Assembly (NCBI GenBank): GCA_002897635.1
Contig: BDTD01000009.1
Location: 1-54,753, forward strand
Length of the DNA: 54,753 bases
Direction: 5' to 3'
From: a bacterium BMS3Abin11
Lineage (GTDB): Bacteria; Pseudomonadota; Gammaproteobacteria; BMS3Bbin11
Both the position numbers and the translations under genes were made by a program. The notes under the pieces were generated by a model. It was given only the letters and a program-made list of their open reading frames with translations, had not been told where the DNA came from and did no database searches. Below, in pieces: positions 8,885 to 18,459 of this stretch (positions within the stretch are counted from its first letter, which is position 1; each line of letters begins with the position of its first letter).

Positions 8885-11431
8885 TTATTCTGATTTGGAC
8901 GCTTTTTTTGTTTCAATCTGAATCAATGCAGGCTTTTTCTGCTCCACGAGTTTTCCAGTTTTCTTTGTCTCTTTGACGGTTTCTAGCGTTGTTTTTGTAG
9001 GACTGTCGTCTTTCCCAGTTGATTCCTTCACCGATTTTTTCACCAATTTCTTCGCTATTTTTTCCGTCTTTGGCTGCTTGACCGAAGACTCTTGCCGTTC
9101 TGTTTTTGCTGCATTAGATACTTTATTTTTAACCGGGCCAGCATCTGCCTTTGGCATGTCAGAAACATTTGCTTTATCAGACCCTGTTTCTTTTTTAGTC
9201 TCGCCAGCAGATATATTTTTTACCGTAGATGCTGGTTTTCTGTTTGTTGAACGTGATTTGCTACTGGCTGATTTCTTTTTTGCCACGGGGGCTACATTCC
9301 CATTAACATCAGGTTTTACAGGTACCTCCGCTTTGACCTGTGTTACTACGTTGCCGTCTACTTCTTTTACCTTAGCTTCATTTCCAGCAGGGCGGTTATC
9401 CCCGCCAGTTCTCCGGTTTTGCCTGGGGCTGCGACGACGGCCCCTGTTAGAGCGGCTTTGCTGAAGCGGACGATCCGGTTTGTCCTGCTGACTCCCCTGT
9501 TGATCTATGGCCTGATCATTGCCGGCCTGTGTGTCCGCTTTAGTTGACTGGGCAGATTTCTTTTTTGTATTACGCTGACGATTCTGCTGATTCCCTTTTC
9601 GTTGCCCAGCACGACGATTATTTTGCCGGGTACCCTGGGTTCTTCGGTTTCGTTGCTGCCTTTTACGTTGTTCTGTAGGCCTGGTTTCTTCCTTTACCTC
9701 TTCTACGATTTCAGCTTCACTACCACTGAACAGCTTCTTGACCAGTCCGGTAAACCAGCCGCGTTCCTCACTACCATTTGCGGCAGCCGATGGCGCAGGA
9801 GCGGCAGATGGTGGTGCAGATGTACCGTGAAATTCCGTATTGACAGCAGGTTTTTCAGCCGCAGGCTGCGGCTGATTACCCGGCGCAGGTAATTCATTTT
9901 TAATTTCTTCTATTTGTAGTTTGTAGCTTGGTTTCTCGCCTGCATCATCAAGGTCTTCACTACGTAAACGTTCAATCTTGTAATGAGGTGTATCCAGTGA
10001 AGCAGATGGAATGATCTGTATTCTGGTGCCGAGACGATTCTCGATACCAGTGATTTCATGTCGCTTTTCATTCAATAAAAAAGTAGCAGATTCAATGGGA
10101 AGATAAGCATGAACTACTTCAGTGTTTTCTTTCAGTGCTTCTTCCTGAATGATACGAAGGATACTCAAAGATGAAGATTGTATACCGCGAATTTGTCCGG
10201 TGCCTTCACAGCGGGGACATATCTGATGGTTTGACTCTCCCAATGATGGGCGTATCCTCTGCCGCGACATTTCCATCAGACCAAAACGGGAAATACGACC
10301 GGTCTGGATGCGCGCACGATCGGATTCCAGTGCATCATTTAGTCGATTTTCGACATTGCGCTGATTTTTGTGTGATGTCATATCGATGAAGTCGATCACG
10401 ATCAGCCCGCCCAAATCACGCATACGCAATTGTCTGGCGACCTCATCTGCAGCTTCCAGGTTAGTCTGTAAAGCAGTTTCTTCAATGTCGCTGCCCTTGG
10501 TTGCGCGGGCAGAGTTTACATCGATACTTACCAGTGCCTCAGTATGATCAATGACCAGGCTGCCCCCTGAAGGCATTTGTACAGTACGGGAAAAGGCAGA
10601 CTCAATCTGGTGCTCAATCTGGAAACGAGAGAACAGAGGTACTGTGTCCTCATAAAGCTTCAAACGCGCAAGATTCTGCGGCATTACCTGTTCCATGAAA
10701 CGTTTGGCACGTTCATAGACTTCTGCATTATCAATAAGAATCTCAGTGATGTCAGAGCGTAGATAGTCGCGCATGGCACGGACTACGAGATTACTTTCCT
10801 GATAAATCAGAAATGGAGCCGGGCGTTCTGCTGAAGCCTTGTCGATGGCTTGCCATAACTGCATTAAATAATCGAGATCCCATTGCATACCCTCCAGACT
10901 TTTACCAATGCCGGCAGTGCGGGCGATTAGTGCATGATCGCCAGGAACCTCAAGCTCATTCATTACTTTGCGTAGTTCGGTGCGCTTTTCCCCTTCAATG
11001 CGGCGAGAAATTCCTCCACCTTTAGGGTTATTTGGCATTAGCACCAGATAGCGCCCCGCCAGACTTATGAAAGTTGTTAAGGCAGCACCTTTATTGCCGC
11101 GCTCTTCCTTTTCAACTTGCACAACAAGTTCCTGACCTTCCTTGATGACATCCTGGATACGGGTCTGGGAGATGGGCGCATTTTTCTTATCGCCGGTGAA
11201 AAAGCGGCGAGAGATTTCCTTCATTGGCAGGAAACCCTGACGGACAGCGCCATAATCTACAAAACAGGCCTCGAGGCTGGGTTCTACCCGGGTCACTTTC
11301 CCTTTGTAGATATTGCTCTTTTTTTGCTGAAAACTTGCAGATTCTATATCGAGGTCAATCAACCTCTGGCCATCAACGATGGCGACTCGCAACTCTTCTG
11401 AATGAGTTGCGTTAAATAACATTCTTTTCAT
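8885..11431 (-). CDS. rne: Ribonuclease E
   Basis: Essential endoribonuclease for mRNA decay and rRNA/tRNA processing, scaffold of the degradosome. I start it at 11431 ([15 protein letters not shown]), which matches E. coli Rne, rather than at an ATG 24 bases upstream. Visible: S1 domain about residues 35-125, the catalytic DNase I-like region with [11 protein letters not shown] and LIVIDFIDM, and the Zn-link CPRCEGTG at about 404-407. The C-terminal half is disordered and rich in K, R, Q and N. A segment at about 550-570 ([11 protein letters not shown]) looks like an amphipathic membrane anchor. A long structured leader lies upstream. Confidence 0.95.
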   Translation of the reverse strand: MKRMLFNATHSEELRVAIVDGQRLIDLDIESASFQQKKSNIYKGKVTRVEPSLEACFVDYGAVRQGFLPMKEISRRFFTGDKKNAPISQTRIQDVIKEGQELVVQVEKEERGNKGAALTTFISLAGRYLVLMPNNPKGGGISRRIEGEKRTELRKVMNELEVPGDHALIARTAGIGKSLEGMQWDLDYLMQLWQAIDKASAERPAPFLIYQESNLVVRAMRDYLRSDITEILIDNAEVYERAKRFMEQVMPQNLARLKLYEDTVPLFSRFQIEHQIESAFSRTVQMPSGGSLVIDHTEALVSIDVNSARATKGSDIEETALQTNLEAADEVARQLRMRDLGGLIVIDFIDMTSHKNQRNVENRLNDALESDRARIQTGRISRFGLMEMSRQRIRPSLGESNHQICPRCEGTGQIRGIQSSSLSILRIIQEEALKENTEVVHAYLPIESATFLLNEKRHEITGIENRLGTRIQIIPSASLDTPHYKIERLRSEDLDDAGEKPSYKLQIEEIKNELPAPGNQPQPAAEKPAVNTEFHGTSAPPSAAPAPSAAANGSEERGWFTGLVKKLFSGSEAEIVEEVKEETRPTEQRKRQQRNRRTQGTRQNNRRAGQRKGNQQNRQRNTKKKSAQSTKADTQAGNDQAIDQQGSQQDKPDRPLQQSRSNRGRRRSPRQNRRTGGDNRPAGNEAKVKEVDGNVVTQVKAEVPVKPDVNGNVAPVAKKKSASSKSRSTNRKPASTVKNISAGETKKETGSDKANVSDMPKADAGPVKNKVSNAAKTERQESSVKQPKTEKIAKKLVKKSVKESTGKDDSPTKTTLETVKETKKTGKLVEQKKPALIQIETKKASKSE

Positions 11432-11600
11432 TTTGTATGTTCCGACGCAATGCACGTCAGGACTACTGTACTACTACCTGTTTCCGGCTTCGTAAAAAAC
11501 CGGACATCTAGGTCATTACCTTGTTATATATTCAGTAGTGGCGAGTAGCCTGTCTGCTTACGTCACAGGTGCCTGTTGCGTTTACTCACTACTGAGCGAG
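11432..11600 (-). promoter_or_regulatory. Structured 5' leader of rne, candidate autoregulatory element
   Basis: Read on the minus strand, the leader holds two clear stem-loops: an 8-bp perfect inverted repeat (11587-11594 with 11533-11540, CAGTAGTG/CACTACTG) and a smaller hairpin TCCGG/CCGGA (11500-11504 with 11483-11487). In E. coli the rne leader folds into hairpins that RNase E itself recognises to control its mRNA level. A similar role here is inference from position and structure, not from sequence identity. Confidence 0.55.
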
Positions 11601-11926
11601 GGCACAGGCTGTCGTTTTTTCAATGGGAAATCTGGCCAGTTTAATGGCTGTAGTAAAGCTATATCTGTATTGTTCTGGCACTGAAACTGATAATCAGAGG
11701 TCATGTGCTCACTATTACGATTACAGTCTATCAATATTGATGCAATCTAACATTTACAGAGATAGCCAATTCCAGAATGCATCGGTGGACAGTCTTTTTC
11801 TGTCATCTTCCCGGCATTGCCTGGATGGTATCCCATTACCGTAGCTGCAGACTTCATGTGTGCAGCCAATATTCATTCAATCTTTGTTAATTCGTTCTTT
11901 CTAAAGTGAGCCTGTAAAATGTTTAT

Positions 11927-11954
11927 AAAATACATTAACGGGTGCTCACGTCAA
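11927..11954 (-). promoter_or_regulatory. Candidate rne promoter
   Basis: On the minus strand TTGACG (11949-11954) and TATTTT (11927-11932) are separated by 16 bases. Transcription from about 11920 would give a leader of about 490 nt, similar in kind to the 361-nt leader of E. coli rne. Confidence 0.4.
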
Positions 11955-11986
11955 TATACTATACCAGTCTCTGCATACAGCCACAA

Positions 11987-12014
11987 TAGAGGCTCCCACA
12001 TAGAGGCTCCCACA
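11987..12014. repeat. Tandem 14-bp direct repeat
   Basis: TAGAGGCTCCCACA occurs twice in immediate succession (11987-12000 and 12001-12014), between the rne promoter region and rluC. No function is evident. Confidence 0.85.
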
Positions 12015-12087
12015 TGCTGATAGACAAACTTATGTTTTTCAGAGGTTTACTATCTCTTTAGCAGACGAAACCCTGTATTATTCTCAG

Positions 12088-13065
12088 ATGCCACAAAGCA
12101 GGAAAATAGTGAAATCAGAAAAACCGGCAAAAGTGCGCCTTATAGAGGTAAATAGTGGTGGCAGCGGCCAGAGAATAGACAATTTTCTGCTAGGGCAGCT
12201 AAAAGGTGTGCCACGTAGTCTGATTTATCGATTACTTCGGACCGGGCAGATCAGGGTCAACAAAGGACGAAAAAAACCACATTACAGACTAATTGCCGGG
12301 GATATGGTAAGAATTCCACCGGTAATTGTTTTCGAGAGAGAGCCATCTCAGGCTAGTTATTCGGCAAAAGAACTGCTTTCCAACAGTATTTTGTTTGAGG
12401 ATAAATCACTCATCATACTGAACAAGCCAGCTGGTATGGCGGTCCATGGTGGTAGTGGTATTAATTATGGTGTCATTGAAGCCTTCCGGCAATTAAGACC
12501 GGAATGCCTTTTTCTCGAACTGGTTCATCGTCTGGACAGGGAAACGTCAGGCTGCCTGGTGCTGGCAAAAAAACGCTCGGCGCTGGTTAACATGCATGAA
12601 ATGCTAAGGCGTGAGCACGGTAAGAGTATGGACAAAACCTACCTGGCGTTGTTACGTGGTGTTTGGCAGGGTAAAAAGAAGAAGATAAATGCCTCCCTGG
12701 AGGTAAACAGTCGACAATCCGGTGAACGTTTCGTTACCGTTTCAAGTAATGGCAAACCTGCAATGAGTATTTTCGTACCAGAGAGGAACTTTCCCGGGGC
12801 AGGCGCATGCCTGGTCAGCATCAGGCTGCTTACCGGGCGCACACACCAGGCACGTGTCCATGCCCTGTCGATCGACCAGCCAATTGCTGGTGATGAGCGC
12901 TATGGCGACCGAGCTTTTAATCGACGGATGAAACTGGATGGCCTAAAACGCCTTTTCCTGCATGCCAGCAGGTTGCGTTTCAGACATCCAATTGACGATA
13001 AACAGATGGATGTCGAAGCACCTTTACCAGAATCCTTAGCTGGACTGCTGGACAGGCTTTCATGA
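12088..13065 (+). CDS. rluC: 23S rRNA pseudouridine(955/2504/2580) synthase
   Basis: It isomerises uridines at positions 955, 2504 and 2580 of 23S rRNA. The 325-residue protein has an N-terminal S4 RNA-binding domain (about residues 25-85) and the RluA-family catalytic motif HRLDRETSG, whose Asp is the catalytic residue. Its placement divergent from rne and ahead of a HAD phosphatase is the usual arrangement in gammaproteobacteria, which favours RluC over RluD. It overlaps the HAD gene start by 4 bases. Confidence 0.93.
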   Translation: MPQSRKIVKSEKPAKVRLIEVNSGGSGQRIDNFLLGQLKGVPRSLIYRLLRTGQIRVNKGRKKPHYRLIAGDMVRIPPVIVFEREPSQASYSAKELLSNSILFEDKSLIILNKPAGMAVHGGSGINYGVIEAFRQLRPECLFLELVHRLDRETSGCLVLAKKRSALVNMHEMLRREHGKSMDKTYLALLRGVWQGKKKKINASLEVNSRQSGERFVTVSSNGKPAMSIFVPERNFPGAGACLVSIRLLTGRTHQARVHALSIDQPIAGDERYGDRAFNRRMKLDGLKRLFLHASRLRFRHPIDDKQMDVEAPLPESLAGLLDRLS

Positions 13066-13727
13066 ATAATAATAAACCTGATAAATCTGTGGAGCTGATT
13101 ATTTTTGACTGGGACGGCACCCTGATGGATTCAGAAGCGAAGATCGTGAACTGTTTTCGCAAGGCCGTAGCAGATGTAGGAATCGATTACCCGGGTGATG
13201 AGTCAACCCGGAATATTATCGGCCTGGGATTGAAAGAGGCTCTTGATATTCTGCTGCCTGGTTTTACTGGTGCTATCCGCCAGCAGGTCGTTGACAGCTA
13301 CCGCGAACACTTCCTGCACCTGGATGAAACCGAGATGCTCTTGTTCAAGGGTGTAGAAGAGGGGCTAAAGCGACTGCAGAGTAACAACTACTCTCTTGCC
13401 ATTGCAACCGGAAAAGCCCGAACAGGCCTGGATAGAGTTCTCGAATACACCCAATTAGGAGAGTATTTTGTTGCCAGTCGCTGTGCCGATGAAGCAAAAT
13501 CGAAACCACACCCCCGTATGGTGCTGGACTTACTTGCTGGAACTAGAGTGTCTGCTGATAATGCGATAGTCGTCGGTGATACCACCTACGATATACAAAT
13601 GGCCCACCGTGCCGGAACCGACGCACTGGCTGTTTGTTATGGCGTACACAGCAGCGAGAAATTGAAAGCAGAAAACCCACTCGCATGTGTTGATGATTTT
13701 GATTCTGTTATTGAGTGGTTTGTATAG
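13062..13727 (+). CDS. HAD-IA family phosphatase (phosphoglycolate phosphatase-like)
   Basis: A 221-residue haloacid dehalogenase hydrolase. Motif I is DWDGTLMDS (residues about 12-20) with the nucleophile and acid Asp pair, motif II lies in AIATGKAR, motif III is the Lys in SKPHP, and motif IV is VVGDTTYD. A helical cap domain lies between motifs I and II. It resembles Gph but the natural substrate is not determined. Translationally coupled to rluC. Confidence 0.88.
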   Translation: MNNNKPDKSVELIIFDWDGTLMDSEAKIVNCFRKAVADVGIDYPGDESTRNIIGLGLKEALDILLPGFTGAIRQQVVDSYREHFLHLDETEMLLFKGVEEGLKRLQSNNYSLAIATGKARTGLDRVLEYTQLGEYFVASRCADEAKSKPHPRMVLDLLAGTRVSADNAIVVGDTTYDIQMAHRAGTDALAVCYGVHSSEKLKAENPLACVDDFDSVIEWFV

Positions 13728-13730
13728 ATA

Positions 13731-13757
13731 TTTCACCACAGAGTAACTGTGGTGAAA
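13731..13757. terminator. Perfect 11-bp stem-loop between the HAD gene and yajD
   Basis: TTTCACCACAG (13731-13741) and CTGTGGTGAAA (13747-13757) pair perfectly around AGTAA. On the + strand no T-tract follows, so it may be a pause, processing or 3'-end-stabilising hairpin. An upstream GTG (13749) of the next gene would fall inside it, which argues for the ATG at 13770. Confidence 0.6.
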
Positions 13758-13769
13758 AAAGGTTTTAGA

Positions 13770-14162
13770 ATGACAAATGACAAAAACAAATACAGCAGTG
13801 ATAAATTAGACAAAATCGTTGCTGAGGCACATCGCAATCGCGATGAACGAGAGTTGGGCTATCGCGAAAAGGCATTGAAAATGTATCCCTGGATATGCGG
13901 CCGTTGTTCGCGTGAGTTTACACAGACCAATGTGCGGGAACTGACTGTTCACCACCGTAACCACGATCATGACGATAACCCTGAAGACGGCAGTAACTGG
14001 GAACTTTTATGTGTCTATTGTCATGATAATGAGCATTCTCGTTTGATTGATGGAGAATATGGAGAAGTCAGTTCGAGTACCGAGAAGACAAAAGAGGCCA
14101 CCAATAATCCATTTGTTGGACTTGCGGGGTTGATAAAAGAAAAAAAGAGAAAGGTTCCTTAG
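13770..14162 (+). CDS. yajD: HNH nuclease family protein YajD
   Basis: A 130-residue protein with a compact HNH (beta-beta-alpha metal) domain: CGRC at about residues 39-42, VHHRNHDHDDNP with the catalytic histidines, and CVYCHDNEH as the second zinc knuckle. It matches the YajD family in length and layout. I start at the ATG at 13770, preceded by AAAAAAGG, rather than at a GTG 21 bases upstream inside a hairpin. The last codons and stop lie in a repeat shared with the tatD 3' end. Confidence 0.85.
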   Translation: MTNDKNKYSSDKLDKIVAEAHRNRDERELGYREKALKMYPWICGRCSREFTQTNVRELTVHHRNHDHDDNPEDGSNWELLCVYCHDNEHSRLIDGEYGEVSSSTEKTKEATNNPFVGLAGLIKEKKRKVP

Positions 14163-14169
14163 GGATTAA
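14152..14169. repeat. Gene-tail repeat shared with tatD (copy 1)
   Basis: AGGTTCCTTAGGGATTAA here and AGGTTCCTTAAGGATTAA at 33559-33576 differ at one base. Each encodes the last Val-Pro of the gene and its stop codon. Downstream, purine-rich tracts of the AAAGATAAAGGATGAAG type follow in inverted orientation (about 14195-14236). Confidence 0.7.
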
Positions 14170-14244
14170 GAACTAAGGAGTATAACTTGGGTCTCTTTTT
14201 TTCCTTTATCTTTAATTCTTCATCTTTAGATCTTTAGTCTGGTT

Positions 14245-14832
14245 TTATAAAACATTGACGCCAAATTTTTCCAACATACGAATCAATCGAATCAACGGCA
14301 GGCCGATTAGCGTGTTGGGGTCTTCTCCTTCGAAGCGTTCCAGCAGAGCGATGCCCAGTCCTTCAGATTTGACACTACCAGCGCAGTGGTAAGGTTGTTC
14401 CTTTAGTAAATATGACTCGAGTTGTTGCTCGGTCAGTTTTCGGAATACCACATGAAAGGGGATGACTTCTGTTTGTGCCTCGCCCGTATCCGCATTTACC
14501 AGTGATAATCCGGTATATAACATAATCTCTTTACCATTGGCCTCTCTTAGCTGCTGCATGGCTTTATCGTGCGTATGAGGCTTACCTACAATCTTGCCGC
14601 CGTGCATGGCAACCTGATCTGAGCCAATGACCAGACTGCCCGGGTTGTTGCTGGCAACTGAACGAGCCTTCTCAACTGATAGACGTTCAACCAGTTTTTG
14701 TGGTGACTCATTCTCGAATGGTGTTTCATCAATATCCGGGGCTTCGACGCGGAATGGGATTTTTAGTCTTTCGAGTAATTCCCGTCTATAGATTGATGTA
14801 GAGCCAAGGATTAATTCGGGGTGGGTCGTCAT
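14245..14832 (-). CDS. yceF: Maf-like nucleotide pyrophosphatase YceF (7-methyl-GTP pyrophosphatase)
   Basis: A 195-residue Maf/Ham1-type house-cleaning enzyme that hydrolyses modified nucleoside triphosphates to monophosphates. Family marks: LILGSTSIYRRELL at the N-terminus, EKARSVA, the catalytic segment SDQVAMHGGKIVGKP, and the C-terminal GSVKSEGLGIALLE. The SDQV context and position next to rpmF match the YceF subgroup, whose E. coli member prefers m7GTP. The ATG at 14832 is clear. Confidence 0.9.
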   Translation of the reverse strand: MTTHPELILGSTSIYRRELLERLKIPFRVEAPDIDETPFENESPQKLVERLSVEKARSVASNNPGSLVIGSDQVAMHGGKIVGKPHTHDKAMQQLREANGKEIMLYTGLSLVNADTGEAQTEVIPFHVVFRKLTEQQLESYLLKEQPYHCAGSVKSEGLGIALLERFEGEDPNTLIGLPLIRLIRMLEKFGVNVL

Positions 14833-15239
14833 TTTCTGATATTCCTGTCATGAATTAATAAGGGACCCCATATTTAAAGACCGTATCTTACTTGTCAACA
14901 TTTGATCCCACGACTATTTTTATCTGCTCATAAAATGTTTTTCGTGTTTTTTAATGCCATTAAAGAAATAATCGCTGACTTTACTTACAATTGCTATCAG
15001 CAGCATGGAAAAGAATAGATAAGGAAACACCTTAGCCTCTTGCATGTACACACATTCCCTGGTGTTGAGTAGCTGGAACATGACAATAATACGCTGATTT
15101 TTCGCTCCATTTCGGAGAAATCACTTTGACACAAACAGCATGAATCCGTATCATTACACGGTTCAGTTTTATTAATACGTACGCCACTACTGTCTTTGCG
15201 ATGTTAGATGGTCGTTACTACACAGGCAGGGTAATTCCA
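14833..15239. other. yceF-rpmF intergenic region lacking yceD
   Basis: About 400 bases with no coding frame of useful length. Most relatives have yceD (DUF177, about 170 codons) here, co-transcribed with rpmF; there is no room for it and no recognisable remnant. The region holds the rpmF promoter. Confidence 0.7.
15126..15154 (+). promoter_or_regulatory. Strong sigma70-type promoter for rpmF-plsX-fab
   Basis: TTGACA (15126-15131) matches the -35 consensus exactly; TATCAT (15149-15154) matches 5 of 6 bases of the -10; the spacer is 17 bases. Transcription would begin near 15161, about 80 bases before rpmF. Confidence 0.7.
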
Positions 15240-15419
15240 ATGGCAGTTCAACAAAATCGCAAGACACCATCAAAGCGCGGCATGCGTCGTTCGCATGACA
15301 GCCTGAGCAATCCGGCTCTTACCACTGATCCGGTCACCGGTGAAACACACCGACGTCATCATATCACTGCAGATGGGTTCTATAAGGGCCGTAAATTCGT
15401 CAATACTGAGTCTGAGTAG
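15240..15419 (+). CDS. rpmF: 50S ribosomal protein L32
   Basis: A 59-residue basic protein with the invariant L32 start [20 protein letters not shown], and a C-terminal half with [16 protein letters not shown]. It binds 23S rRNA near the peptidyl-transferase region. The ATG at 15240 is fixed by homology. Lying directly upstream of plsX is standard and links ribosome and lipid synthesis. Confidence 0.96.
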   Translation: MAVQQNRKTPSKRGMRRSHDSLSNPALTTDPVTGETHRRHHITADGFYKGRKFVNTESE

Positions 15420-15446
15420 AAGTTTCGGCTATCATTATCTGTTGTC

Positions 15447-16481
15447 GTGCTTAGTGTGCCGGTCTCTATAGCCATAGATGGCCATGGCGGCGATTATGGT
15501 GTTTCGATAACTGTCCCTGCTGCACTTGCTGCATTAGCCGGTAATCCTGATCTGTCCCTGATCCTGGTAGGCCAACAGGATGTACTGGCAGCAGAACTGG
15601 CCAGACACGATAACAAATATCCTGACAGGCTGAGTATTCACCATGCCTCGCAAATTGTCGACATGGATGAACCCCCGGCTTCTGCATTGCGTGGCAAAAA
15701 AGATTCTTCCATGCGGATTTCTATTAACCTGGTCAAGGAAGGTAAAGCAGGCGCCTGTATAAGTGCCGGCAACACGGGTGCCTTGATGGCAACAGCCCGT
15801 TTCGTACTGAAAACATTATCAGGTATCAAACGTCCTGCCATTATCAGTGCCATCCCTACAATGCATGGCCATGTCCATTTTCTGGATCTTGGTGCCAATG
15901 TTGATAGCTCAGCAGAGGTCCTTCAGCAATTCGGTGTCATGGGATCCATACTTGTTCAGGCAAACGAGAAGATAGATTCACCAAAGGTAGGCTTGCTGAA
16001 TATCGGGCATGAAGATGTGAAAGGTAACGAAACGGTTAAAGCAGCTGCTGAATTACTGAAAAACAGCCCGGTAAATTATGTTGGCTTTGTAGAAGGGGAT
16101 GATATTTTTACTACAGATCTTGATGTTATTGTCTGTGATGGTTTTGTCGGCAATGTTTCACTGAAGACCATGGAAGGTCTGGCACAGATGATTACATCTA
16201 CCATGAAAGAAGAGTTCAATAAAAATATCCTGACAAAAATATCAGGACTCCTTGCCACGCCTGTTATCAAGTCCTTGCGCAGTCGACTGGATAATCGTCG
16301 TTATAATGGCGCTATTCTACTCGGGCTTCGAGGGACGGTGATTAAAAGTCATGGTTGTGCAGACATCTTTGCCTATTCACAGGCTATCAATGAAGGATAT
16401 AGAGCAGTTCAAAATCAGGTGCCTGAAATGATTGAAAAGGTGTTATCAGCTACAGATTTAAGCAATGAGACAGAGAACTAG
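15447..16481 (+). CDS. plsX: Phosphate acyltransferase PlsX
   Basis: It converts acyl-ACP to acyl-phosphate for the first step of phospholipid synthesis (PlsX/PlsY route). The 344-residue protein starts with the family block [11 protein letters not shown] and contains [20 protein letters not shown] and [19 protein letters not shown] at 15447 is the likely start, as plsX often starts with GTG; an in-frame GTG lies at 15456. It lies 27 bp after rpmF and runs into fabH. Confidence 0.94.
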   Translation: MLSVPVSIAIDGHGGDYGVSITVPAALAALAGNPDLSLILVGQQDVLAAELARHDNKYPDRLSIHHASQIVDMDEPPASALRGKKDSSMRISINLVKEGKAGACISAGNTGALMATARFVLKTLSGIKRPAIISAIPTMHGHVHFLDLGANVDSSAEVLQQFGVMGSILVQANEKIDSPKVGLLNIGHEDVKGNETVKAAAELLKNSPVNYVGFVEGDDIFTTDLDVIVCDGFVGNVSLKTMEGLAQMITSTMKEEFNKNILTKISGLLATPVIKSLRSRLDNRRYNGAILLGLRGTVIKSHGCADIFAYSQAINEGYRAVQNQVPEMIEKVLSATDLSNETEN

Positions 16482-17478
16482 GCTAGAAACTATAGTGAAC
16501 AACTCGGTCAAATCTTACTCCAGGATAATTGGCACAGGTAGCTATCTACCTGAAAAGGTATTGACAAATGCTGATCTCGAAAACATGGTCAATACCAGTG
16601 ACGAATGGATTACTAGCCGAACGGGTATTCGAGAGCGTCATATTGCGGCTGAAGGTGAAACCACCTGCGATATGGCAACGCATGCTGCCCGAATGGCATT
16701 GGAGTCTTCAGGACTTGGCCATTCAGACATCGATTTGATCATTGTCGCCACCACTACACCTGATCTGGTGTTTCCATCAACGGCCTGCCTGTTACAGGAG
16801 CGACTGGGCATACATGGTTGTCCGGCATTTGATGTGCAGGCGGTGTGCACAGGTTTTATCTACGCCCTGACCGTCGCAGATAAATTTATTCGCAGTGGCA
16901 GCTCGAAAAAAGCACTTGTGATTGGTGCAGAAACACTCTCACGCATAGTCGACTGGACAGATCGCGGTACCTGTATCCTGTTTGGTGATGGAGCCGGAGC
17001 GGTAATCCTTGAGAGCTCGGAAGAACCCGGCATCATATCAACGCATATACACTCTGATGGCCAGTTTAAGAACCTGTTGCAGGTACCGACAGGTATCTCC
17101 AGTAATTATCAGGATATCATAGAAGGGAATACCTTCATCGAGATGAAAGGAAATGAAGTATTTCGCATGGCCGTCAACACCTTAGGCCGGATAGTTGATG
17201 AAACACTTGACTATAACAACATGAAAAAATCAGATATAGACTGGCTTGTTCCACATCAGGCAAATATCCGCATTATTATTGCAACTGCAAAAAAGTTGGG
17301 GATGTCGCTGGACAACGTTGTAGTCACCATTGACAGGCATGGAAACACCTCTGCAGCCTCGGTTCCACTGGCATTTGATGAAGCTGTACGCGATGGCCGC
17401 ATCAAACAGGGCGAAACAGTTCTGCTGGAAGCATTTGGTGGTGGGTTTACCTGGGGTTCAGTACTGTTGAAGATGTGA
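16465..17478 (+). CDS. fabH: 3-oxoacyl-ACP synthase III (KAS III)
   Basis: It starts fatty acid synthesis by condensing acetyl-CoA with malonyl-ACP. The catalytic triad is visible: Cys128 (numbering from ATG 16465) in AVCTGF, His in VPHQANIRI and Asn in HGNTSAASV. An in-frame GTG at 16495 gives an N-terminus closer to other FabH proteins and removes the 17-base overlap with plsX; neither start has a strong ribosome site, so the start is open. Followed by a purine-rich 48-base gap and fabD. Confidence 0.95.
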   Translation: MRQRTRLETIVNNSVKSYSRIIGTGSYLPEKVLTNADLENMVNTSDEWITSRTGIRERHIAAEGETTCDMATHAARMALESSGLGHSDIDLIIVATTTPDLVFPSTACLLQERLGIHGCPAFDVQAVCTGFIYALTVADKFIRSGSSKKALVIGAETLSRIVDWTDRGTCILFGDGAGAVILESSEEPGIISTHIHSDGQFKNLLQVPTGISSNYQDIIEGNTFIEMKGNEVFRMAVNTLGRIVDETLDYNNMKKSDIDWLVPHQANIRIIIATAKKLGMSLDNVVVTIDRHGNTSAASVPLAFDEAVRDGRIKQGETVLLEAFGGGFTWGSVLLKM

Positions 17479-17483
17479 CGTAC

Positions 17484-17526
17484 AAAAGAAGACGAAAGAT
17501 AAAAGGTTAAAGAGAAAAGATAAAAG
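17484..17526 (+). repeat. Purine-rich AAAGATAAAAGG tract
   Basis: The fabH-fabD gap is almost pure purine with repeats of the AAAGATAAAAG type, the same low-complexity motif found inside family C repeats and beside yajD and tatD. It includes the weak ribosome site of fabD. Confidence 0.5.
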
Positions 17527-18459
17527 ATGCGTGTAGCTTTTGTATTTCCTGGGCAGGGTTCTCAGTCTATTGGCATGATGAATTCGCTGGCTGAGTCAAA
17601 CTCAGTGATTCAGGAGACCTTTAGCGAGGCTTCATCAGTTCTTGGTTACGATTTATGGGAGCTGGTAGTTGGCGGGCCTGCGGAAAAACTGAATTCAACT
17701 GAATACACCCAGCCTGCAATGTTAGCGGCTGGTGTCGCTAGCTGGCGGGCATGGCTGGCTGCAGGTGGTACTGCACCGGCTATGATGGCAGGCCACAGTC
17801 TGGGTGAATACACCGCTCTGGTATGCGCCGGGGCGTTGGACTTCTCCGACGCGGTTGCACTAGTTTCGGATCGAGCGCGTTTCATGCAGGATGCTGTGCC
17901 GGCAGGTGCGGGTGCAATGGCTGCGATTCTTGGACTTGATGATGAACAGGTGGTAAAGCTTTGCCAGGATAATGCCTCCGGTGAAGTACTGGAAGCAGTT
18001 AATTACAATGCTCCCGGCCAGGTTGTTGTAGCTGGTACCCGCGCAGCCGTTGCTCGTCTGATTGAAAATGCCAAATCGGCTGGCGCTAAACGTGCTCTAG
18101 CATTACCAGTGAGTGTTCCATCCCATTGTGCGTTGATGAAACCAGCTTCAGAACGCATGACAGAGAGATTAAATGTAGTAGCCATAACTCAGCCTGAAAT
18201 ACCTGTAATTCACAATGTAAATGTTCAGGCTACTACAAATGAGGCTGAAATTCGTGAATTGTTGGCACGCCAGATTTCTGAGCCGGTACGTTGGGTTGAA
18301 ACTATCAACAATATGCATAATCATGGAGTTGCCCAACTGATTGAATGCGGGCCTGGCAAAGTTCTTTGTGGCTTAGCCAGGAGAATAAATCGAGATATCG
18401 GATGCATCCCACTGATTACGCAGGATTCTATTTCCGAGGCAATGGAGAGGAAAGAATGA
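17527..18459 (+). CDS. fabD: Malonyl-CoA:ACP transacylase
   Basis: It loads malonyl units from malonyl-CoA onto ACP. The 310-residue protein has GQGSQ at residues 9-13, the nucleophile elbow GHSLGE with Ser91, and the partner His in VPSHCALM. The C-terminal ECGPGKVLCGL is also typical. Its stop overlaps the fabG start (ATGA). Its substrate, malonyl-CoA, would also be the product of the MatB-like enzyme encoded further along this cluster. Confidence 0.96.
   Translation: MRVAFVFPGQGSQSIGMMNSLAESNSVIQETFSEASSVLGYDLWELVVGGPAEKLNSTEYTQPAMLAAGVASWRAWLAAGGTAPAMMAGHSLGEYTALVCAGALDFSDAVALVSDRARFMQDAVPAGAGAMAAILGLDDEQVVKLCQDNASGEVLEAVNYNAPGQVVVAGTRAAVARLIENAKSAGAKRALALPVSVPSHCALMKPASERMTERLNVVAITQPEIPVIHNVNVQATTNEAEIRELLARQISEPVRWVETINNMHNHGVAQLIECGPGKVLCGLARRINRDIGCIPLITQDSISEAMERKE

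Noticed and set aside
8973-9464. 163-codon frame antisense to the 3' half of rne
   Set aside because: A by-product of the Lys/Arg/Glu-rich low-complexity region of rne; composition (Phe/Leu/Ser-rich) mirrors that strand.
11623-11844. 73-codon frame in the rne-rluC gap
   Set aside because: Overlaps the predicted rne leader on the other strand and lacks a ribosome site and protein-like composition.
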